Shown one piece after another: positions 58,824 through 64,000 of a stretch of 64,000 nt of DNA. Numbering within the stretch: position 1 is the stretch's first letter; every line of letters begins with the position of its first letter. The translations under genes and the position numbers were made by a program. The DNA is from Arthrobacter_B sp038069765 (lineage in GTDB: Bacteria > Actinomycetota > Actinomycetes > Actinomycetales > Micrococcaceae): contig NZ_JBBPFS010000002.1 of assembly GCF_038069765.1 (NCBI RefSeq), forward strand, positions 558,001 through 622,000. The letters are read 5' to 3'. A model generated the notes under the pieces. That model was not told the DNA's origin and searched no databases. It saw only the letters and a program-made list of their open reading frames with translations.

Positions 58824-59849
58824 GTGACTGACATGTATTACGACGACGACGCCGACCTGTCCATCATCCAGGGACGCACCGTCGCGGTCATCGGCTACGG
58901 CAGCCAGGGCCACGCCCACGCACTCAGCCTCCGCGATTCCGGCGTCGACGTCCGGGTCGGCCTCAAGGAGGGCTCGAAGTCCCGCGCCAAGGCAGAAGCC
59001 GAGGGGCTGCGCGTGCTGAACGTCGCCGACGCCGTCGCCGAAGCCGACCTGATCATGGTGCTGACCCCGGACCAGGTGCAGCGCTTCGTGTACGCCGAGG
59101 ACATCGCCCCGAACCTGCAGGCCGGCGACGCCCTGTTCTTCGGACACGGCTTCAACATCCGCTACGGCTACATTCAGCCGCCGGCCGACGTCGACGTCGC
59201 ACTGGTTGCACCCAAGGGGCCGGGCCACATTGTCCGCCGCGAATTTGAGGCCGGCCGCGGTGTCCCCGACCTGATCGCCGTCGAGCAGAACCCGTCCGGC
59301 AAGGCCAAGGAACTGGCCCTGTCCTACGCCAAGGCCATCGGCGGCACCCGCGCCGGCGTCATCGAAACGACCTTCACCGAAGAAACCGAAACGGATCTCT
59401 TCGGCGAGCAGGCGGTCCTCTGCGGCGGCGCTTCCCAGCTGATCCAGTACGGCTTCGAAACCCTGACCGAGGCCGGCTACAAGCCGGAGGTCGCGTACTT
59501 CGAGGTGCTGCACGAGCTCAAGCTGATCGTTGACCTGATGGTCGAAGGCGGCATCGCCAAGCAGCGCTGGAGCGTTTCCGACACCGCCGAATACGGCGAC
59601 TACGTCTCCGGTCCGCGCGTCATCACTCCCGAGGTCAAGGACAACATGAAGGCTGTCCTGGCGGACATCCAGAACGGTGCCTTCGCCAAGCGGTTCATCG
59701 ATGACCAGGATGCCAACGCACCGGAGTTCCAGGAACTGCGCAAGAAGGGCGAGGAGCACCCCATCGAGGCCACGGGCCGCGAACTGCGCAAGCTCTTCTC
59801 CTGGATCAAGTCCGACGACGACTACACCGAGGGCTCCGTCTCCCGCTAG
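58824..59849 (+). CDS. ilvC: Ketol-acid reductoisomerase
   Basis: Isomerises and reduces acetolactate or acetohydroxybutyrate with NADPH and Mg2+. The 341-residue class I enzyme has the Rossmann motif 'VIGYGSQGHAHALSLRDSG', followed by 'KEGSKSRAKAEAEG' with Ser and Lys that read the 2'-phosphate of NADPH, and 'APKGPGHIVRREFE'. Metal ligands occur in 'DLFGEQAVLCGG' and 'EVLHELKLIVDLM'. GTG 58824 is chosen because AGGAG is 7 nt upstream; ATG 58833 would be 16 nt away. It is last in the operon. Confidence 0.97.
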   Translation: MTDMYYDDDADLSIIQGRTVAVIGYGSQGHAHALSLRDSGVDVRVGLKEGSKSRAKAEAEGLRVLNVADAVAEADLIMVLTPDQVQRFVYAEDIAPNLQAGDALFFGHGFNIRYGYIQPPADVDVALVAPKGPGHIVRREFEAGRGVPDLIAVEQNPSGKAKELALSYAKAIGGTRAGVIETTFTEETETDLFGEQAVLCGGASQLIQYGFETLTEAGYKPEVAYFEVLHELKLIVDLMVEGGIAKQRWSVSDTAEYGDYVSGPRVITPEVKDNMKAVLADIQNGAFAKRFIDDQDANAPEFQELRKKGEEHPIEATGRELRKLFSWIKSDDDYTEGSVSR

Positions 59850-59922
59850 CCGCCCCTCCGTGAAAGCGGTAACCCGTCCGTGAGGGCGGTAACACAGCGC
59901 GCGGATTAAGCGTGCCCATCAG

Positions 59923-59956
59923 CGAAACGATAAGCTCGAAAGAGCAAGCCGTTTCG
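59923..59956 (+). ncRNA. Structured stem-loop with a GAAA tetraloop between ilvC and serA
   Basis: Outer stem CGAAACG (59923-59929) with CGTTTCG (59950-59956), internal loop, then GCTC/GAGC (59934-59937 and 59942-59945) capped by GAAA. A Rho-independent terminator starts 2 nt later. It may be part of a regulatory leader of serA or a 3' structure of ilvBNC. I cannot place it in a known riboswitch class. Confidence 0.4.
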
Positions 59957-59958
59957 GT

Positions 59959-59996
59959 AAAGAGGCCGGGCCCGGTTGAACGGGTCCGGCCTCTTT
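59959..59996 (+). terminator. Terminator between ilvC and serA
   Basis: 16-bp stem (59959-59974 with 59981-59996, one G-T pair) with a 6-nt loop and A3/T3 ends, ~110 bp after ilvC and 62 bp before serA. Confidence 0.85.
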
Positions 59997-60057
59997 GCGC
60001 AGAAAAACGCTTCACCAAGAACCCCACCAGAATCCACCACAGCTAAAGAGGTCATCG

Positions 60058-61653
60058 GTGACAGCCACCAAGCCCGTCGTACTCATTGCGGAAGAACTTT
60101 CCCCGGCCACCGTCCAGGCCCTGGGCCCGGACTTCGAAATCCGGTCCACCAACGGAGCAGACCGTTCGCAGCTGCTTGCCGCAATCGCCGACGTCGACGC
60201 CATCCTCGTCCGTTCCGCCACGCAGGTGGACGCCGAAGCCATCGCGGCCGCTCCCAAGCTCAAGGTCATCGCCCGCGCCGGTGTCGGCCTGGACAACGTG
60301 GACATCAAGGCCGCCACCCAGGCCGGTGTCATGGTGGTGAACGCCCCCACCTCCAACATCATTTCGGCCGCGGAACTGACCGTCGGCCACATCCTGTCCC
60401 TGGCCCGCCACATTCCCCAGGCCAGCGCCGCGCTCAAGGGCGGCGAGTGGAAGCGCTCCAAGTACTCCGGAATTGAACTGTTTGAAAAGAAGATCGGCAT
60501 CATCGGCCTGGGCCGCATCGGCGCCCTCGTCGCGGCCCGGCTGCAGGGATTCGGCACCGAGATCCTTGCCTACGACCCGTACGTCACCTCGGCGCGCGCC
60601 GCGCAGCTGAACGTGAAACTGGTAACGCTGGATGAACTGCTGGAGCAGGCCGACTTCGTCACCATCCACATGCCCAAGACCCCCGAAACCCTGGGCATGC
60701 TCGGCACCGAGGCATTCGAGAAGATGAAGGACACCGCGTACGTGGTGAACGTGGCCCGCGGCGGTCTCGTTGATGAAGACGCTCTCTACACCGCGCTCAC
60801 CGAGGGCAAAATTGCCGGTGCCGGCGTGGACGTCTTCGTGAAGGAACCTTCCACCGACCTGCCGTTCCAGTCCCTGGACAACGTCATTGTGACCCCGCAC
60901 CTGGGCGCCTCCACCGAAGAGGCACAGGAAAAGGCCGGTGTCTCGGTGGCCAAGTCCGTCCGCCTGGCGCTGGCCGGCGAACTGGTGCCCGACGCCGTCA
61001 ACGTTGCCGGCGGCGTCATCGCCGAGGACGTCCGCCCGGGCATCCCGCTGATCGAAAAGCTGGGCCGCATCTTCACCGCCCTGTCGCACGACTCAGTCAC
61101 CGCGGTGGACATTGAAGTGGCCGGCGAAATTGCCTCCCTGGACGTCAAGGCCCTGGAACTGGCCGCGCTGAAGGGCATTTTCACCGACATCGTGTCCGAG
61201 CAGGTTTCCTACGTCAACGCTCCGGTGCTGGCCGAACAGCGCGGCATCGAGGTGCGCCTGCTGACCACCCCCGAGGTGGACGACTACCGCAACCTGCTCA
61301 CCATCCGCGGCGCCCTTTCCGACGGCACCCGCCTGGAGGTTTCCGGAACCCTGACCGGCCCCAAGCAGATCCAGAAGCTGGTGGGCGTCAACGGCTATGA
61401 CCTGGAAATCCCGATCAGCGAACACCTGATCGTGCTCATTTACCAGGACCGCCCCGGCGTCATCGGCTCCCTGGGCCGGATCCTGGGCGAGAAGGACATC
61501 AACATTGCCGGCATGCAGGTGGCCCGCAACAGCGAAGGCGGCCAGGCGCTGTCCCTGCTGACCGTTGATTCCTCCGTGCCGCAGGACGTGCTGGAAGCAC
61601 TGAAACTCGAAATCGGAGCCTCGGTGGCCCGCGAGGTCGACCTGCAGGACTAA
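60058..61653 (+). CDS. serA: D-3-phosphoglycerate dehydrogenase
   Basis: First enzyme of serine synthesis; oxidises 3-phosphoglycerate with NAD. The 531-residue protein is the long actinobacterial type: catalytic and NAD domains ('VIARAGVGLDNVDIKAAT', 'GIIGLGRIGALVA', 'VNVARGGLVDEDALYTAL', catalytic His in 'TPHLGASTEEAQEKAG'), then an ASB domain and a C-terminal ACT domain (~458-531, 'IYQDRPGVIGSLGRILGEKDINIAG', split) for serine feedback. GTG 60058 has AGAGG ~7 nt upstream; the frame open to 59995 crosses a terminator. A terminator follows. Confidence 0.96.
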   Translation: MTATKPVVLIAEELSPATVQALGPDFEIRSTNGADRSQLLAAIADVDAILVRSATQVDAEAIAAAPKLKVIARAGVGLDNVDIKAATQAGVMVVNAPTSNIISAAELTVGHILSLARHIPQASAALKGGEWKRSKYSGIELFEKKIGIIGLGRIGALVAARLQGFGTEILAYDPYVTSARAAQLNVKLVTLDELLEQADFVTIHMPKTPETLGMLGTEAFEKMKDTAYVVNVARGGLVDEDALYTALTEGKIAGAGVDVFVKEPSTDLPFQSLDNVIVTPHLGASTEEAQEKAGVSVAKSVRLALAGELVPDAVNVAGGVIAEDVRPGIPLIEKLGRIFTALSHDSVTAVDIEVAGEIASLDVKALELAALKGIFTDIVSEQVSYVNAPVLAEQRGIEVRLLTTPEVDDYRNLLTIRGALSDGTRLEVSGTLTGPKQIQKLVGVNGYDLEIPISEHLIVLIYQDRPGVIGSLGRILGEKDINIAGMQVARNSEGGQALSLLTVDSSVPQDVLEALKLEIGASVAREVDLQD

Positions 61654-61676
61654 CTCCGCAGGCAGAGCAGTACCAG

Positions 61677-61709
61677 GGGACCGGTTCCGCTTCGGCGGGC
61701 CGGTCCCTT
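61677..61709 (+). terminator. Terminator after serA
   Basis: 8-bp stem (61677-61684 with 61700-61707) around an inner CCGC-TTCG-GCGG hairpin, followed by TT. Confidence 0.75.
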
Positions 61710-61813
61710 CGCACTTTCAGGCCCGTCTCTCCACCCGGGGTAGGAGGCAGCCGTCCGCGGGTTCATGCCCTCCTCCGAGGTGCCGGGCTACCCGGCCGGG
61801 ACACCATGGAGAT

Positions 61814-62539
61814 ATGACTGCATCCATGCCCGGTGTGCCCCTGCTGGCAGCCGACAACCTCGTAAAGACCTACAACAGCGCTCCCGCCCTGGCCGGCGTC
61901 AGCCTTACCGTCCGGCCGGGTGAGGCCGTTGCCGTAATGGGCGCTTCCGGTTCAGGAAAAACCACCCTGCTGCACTGCTTGGCGGGCATCATCCAGCCGG
62001 ACGCCGGCACCGTCCGGCTCTTCCGCGGCTCCGGCACTCCGGTTGAGGTCACGGCACTGGACGACGACGCCAGATCCGCCCTGCGCCGGAAGGACTTCGG
62101 TTTCGTGTTCCAGCAGGGACTGCTGATCCCCGAGCTCACCGCAGGGGAGAACGTTGCCTTGGCCCTCATGCTTGACGGTACGGACCGGGTCCGCGCAGAA
62201 CAGGCTGCGGCAGGGGCACTGGCCGCCCTCGGACTGGCAGGCATGGAGGGCCGCAGAATCGGCGAGCTCTCGGGCGGCCAGGCGCAGCGCGTGGCGATTG
62301 CCCGGGCACAGGTCACCGGAGCCGTCGTGCTGTTCGCCGACGAACCCACCGGCGCCCTTGACTCCCGCACATCGGCGGACGTGATGAGGCTGCTGCTGGG
62401 CACGGTGGAGGGGACCGGCCGGGCGCTGATCGTTGTCACGCATGATCCGGAGGTGGCCCGCTGGTGCGGCCGGGTCATCACCCTGGCCGACGGCCGGGTC
62501 GTGGCCGATACGGCCGGCGCCGCGGGTGTCCGGCGATGA
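61814..62539 (+). CDS. ABC transporter ATPase, MacB/LolD-like
   Basis: A 241-residue ATPase with Walker A 'GASGSGKTTLL', Q-loop 'FVFQQGLLIPELT', signature 'LSGGQAQRVAIARA', Walker B 'VLFADEPTGALD' and switch 'VVTHDPE'. This type pairs with FtsX-like permeases and drives export or mechanotransmission rather than uptake. ATG 61814 has GGAG only 2 nt upstream; ATG 61826 is the alternative. It overlaps the permease gene by 4 nt. The substrate is unknown; antibiotic peptides or lipids are common for the class. Confidence 0.93.
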   Translation: MTASMPGVPLLAADNLVKTYNSAPALAGVSLTVRPGEAVAVMGASGSGKTTLLHCLAGIIQPDAGTVRLFRGSGTPVEVTALDDDARSALRRKDFGFVFQQGLLIPELTAGENVALALMLDGTDRVRAEQAAAGALAALGLAGMEGRRIGELSGGQAQRVAIARAQVTGAVVLFADEPTGALDSRTSADVMRLLLGTVEGTGRALIVVTHDPEVARWCGRVITLADGRVVADTAGAAGVRR

Positions 62540-63894
62540 CCGCCGCAGCCTCTTCCGCGTTTGTCCGCGCGGCTGAATCCTCCCCGTTGGCCGTCCCGCT
62601 GCGCATCGCGTGGCTCCTGAACCGTCCCGGGACCACAGGGCGGGCCGCCGCACTGCTGCCCGCGGCGTCATTTGCCGTGGTCACCACACTGCTGCTGACT
62701 GTCCTGGCCGGTGCCCTGTCCTTCCTGCAGTGGGGGGATCAGGAAGGCGACCTCTACCTGATGCTCGCCGGCTTCGCGCTCATCCTGCTGGTGCTTCCGC
62801 TGGTCACGCTTGGCGGCTCGGCCGCACGGCTTGCTGCCCGACGCCGGGACGAACACCTCTCAACGCTGCGTCTGCTCGGGGCTTCCGCGCGGACGGTCCG
62901 CCAAGTAACCGTCCTGGAAGCCAGCGCCCAGGCGCTCGCCGGTGCCTTGGCCGGCGTGGCCGGCTATCTGTTTCTCGCCCCGTTTGTCCAGCTGATCCAC
63001 TTCCGCGGAGCGGCACTGGGAGCGGCCTACTGGCTGCACCCGGCCGCAGGGCTGTTCGCAGTGGCGGCTGTGGTGCTCCTGGCTGCGGTCAGCTCCGCCG
63101 TCGGCCTGCGAAAGGTCGTCGTTTCGCCGCTGGGGGTGAGGACGAGGGCAACAGCCCAGAAGGTGCACTGGAGCCGGGCAGGAATTGCAGCCGCGGTCAT
63201 CGCAGTGGGCGTCCTGGCCCTGATGGTGCCCGGTGCCGGAGCGGCCCTGGGCATCATGGTCATCTTTGGTGTGTTCGCCGCCGGAATGTCCGTCCTGAAC
63301 GTGGTCGGGCCATGGCTTGTGGCCCGTTCCGCCAAACGGCGGCTGCGCCGGGCACACACCCCGCAGGCGCTGATGGCCGCGCGGATCGTCCTGGATGCGC
63401 CGAAAGCGGCCTGGCGGCAGGTGAGCGCCCTGTCGATGGTCTGTTTCACCGCTGTTGTTGCCGGCGCCGGTGCGGCGGCCCTGCAGGGAGCACAGTCCGA
63501 GGGGCCGGAGGACTTTCTCCTGCAGGACATTATGACGGGCGTGCTCATCACGGTCATCGCGGGTTTCCTCATGGTGGCCTGCTCGGCCGGAATCAACCAG
63601 GCAGCCACCGTACTGGACAGGGCGGATCTCTACCGCAGCCTCGACCGGATGGGTATGCCGCGCGAAGTGATTGACGCCGCCCGCATCGGAGCCGTCATGC
63701 AGCCGTTGCTGCTCGTCAGCATTGTGTCCACCGCTGTGCCTGCGGTCCTGCTCTTTCCGCTTACCGGAGCAGCGCTGCTGGTCTCGCCGGTGTCCGTGGC
63801 ATTCCTGGCGGGATCCGTCGTCGTCGGGGTGGCCCTGGTACGGGCCGGGCTGGCCGCGACCGGCTCGGTGCTGACCGGGGTCCTGGAGGCCTAA
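62536..63894 (+). CDS. FtsX-like ABC transporter permease
   Basis: A 452-residue membrane permease with about 8-10 hydrophobic segments in two halves and no large extracellular domain. 'RRRDEHLSTLRLLGASARTVRQ' (split at ~residues 104-125) and 'YRSLDRMGMPREVIDAARI' are the cytoplasmic coupling segments seen after TM helices in FtsX-type permeases. ATG 62536 overlaps the ATPase stop (ATGA), so the two form one exporter. The longer frame from 62464 is a shadow. The remaining ~105 bp of the window after the stop holds nothing I can support. Confidence 0.9.
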   Translation: MTAAASSAFVRAAESSPLAVPLRIAWLLNRPGTTGRAAALLPAASFAVVTTLLLTVLAGALSFLQWGDQEGDLYLMLAGFALILLVLPLVTLGGSAARLAARRRDEHLSTLRLLGASARTVRQVTVLEASAQALAGALAGVAGYLFLAPFVQLIHFRGAALGAAYWLHPAAGLFAVAAVVLLAAVSSAVGLRKVVVSPLGVRTRATAQKVHWSRAGIAAAVIAVGVLALMVPGAGAALGIMVIFGVFAAGMSVLNVVGPWLVARSAKRRLRRAHTPQALMAARIVLDAPKAAWRQVSALSMVCFTAVVAGAGAAALQGAQSEGPEDFLLQDIMTGVLITVIAGFLMVACSAGINQAATVLDRADLYRSLDRMGMPREVIDAARIGAVMQPLLLVSIVSTAVPAVLLFPLTGAALLVSPVSVAFLAGSVVVGVALVRAGLAATGSVLTGVLEA

Positions 63895-64000
63895 TCCGGG
63901 ACGGGCGGACAAACTGCAACGCGTACCGCCGAATACCAATCGCGGGCTGAGAGGACACGGGCTGAAAGGCTTCGCCCTCCCGGGCGGGGACAGTCCTAGT

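Overview
The window looks like chromosome from a high-GC actinobacterium of the Micrococcaceae, most likely Arthrobacter or a close relative. The evidence is uniformly GC-rich codon use, the order pncB-clpS-DUF2017-murI-(metallo-beta-lactamase)-rph-rdgB that mycobacteria and arthrobacters share, an actinobacterial NrtR-nadABC operon, Mqo, SerA with a C-terminal ACT domain, and many starts with a TANNNT -10 box 6-7 nt upstream (leaderless transcription). I see no rRNA, CRISPR array, insertion sequence, integrase or prophage gene. Two tRNA genes are present. Most of the window is ordinary core genome.

Left part (1-9.9 kb): the 3' end of a superfamily 2 helicase gene, the NAD-salvage pair pncB-pncA on the minus strand, then clpS, a DUF2017 gene, murI, a metallo-beta-lactamase hydrolase, rph and rdgB running rightwards, followed by a DedA membrane protein and an exonuclease-BRCT fusion. 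9.9-24.9 kb: an ADP-ribosylglycohydrolase divergent from an aquaporin, sbcD-sbcC, a secreted M14 carboxypeptidase, an MFS transporter, a serine/threonine kinase, an alpha/beta hydrolase, a decayed gene fragment, two very small genes, and an amino-acid permease divergent from an Lrp/AsnC regulator.

25-33.9 kb is a de novo NAD operon, nrtR-nadA-nadB-nadC-cysteine desulfurase, with 4-nt overlaps at most junctions, running on into an M20 peptidase and an MFS transporter. A palindrome over the nrtR -10 box is a good operator candidate. With pncA and pncB at the left end, the window holds both salvage and de novo NAD synthesis. 33.9-49.9 kb holds an SDR oxidoreductase, a MarR regulator and a flavin monooxygenase with a palindromic operator, an RND efflux pump, mqo, a dipeptide/oligopeptide ABC uptake locus with two paralogous binding proteins and a fused double ATPase, and a fasciclin lipoprotein.

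50-64 kb holds tRNA-Leu, a peroxiredoxin, a MarR regulator, tRNA-Lys, a D-2-hydroxyacid dehydrogenase, two unknown proteins, the branched-chain amino acid genes ilvD and ilvB-ilvN-ilvC, serA, and a two-gene ABC exporter. The most informative non-coding stretch lies between ilvD and ilvB. It has a 90-bp direct repeat with long inverted repeats, then a complete ribosome-mediated attenuator whose 16-residue leader peptide is rich in Ile, Val and Leu. I found no clearly new multi-gene system. The best leads are regulatory: the ilv attenuator with its upstream repeats, the NrtR-type palindrome, the widespread leaderless promoters, and short tandem duplications placed on stop codons.
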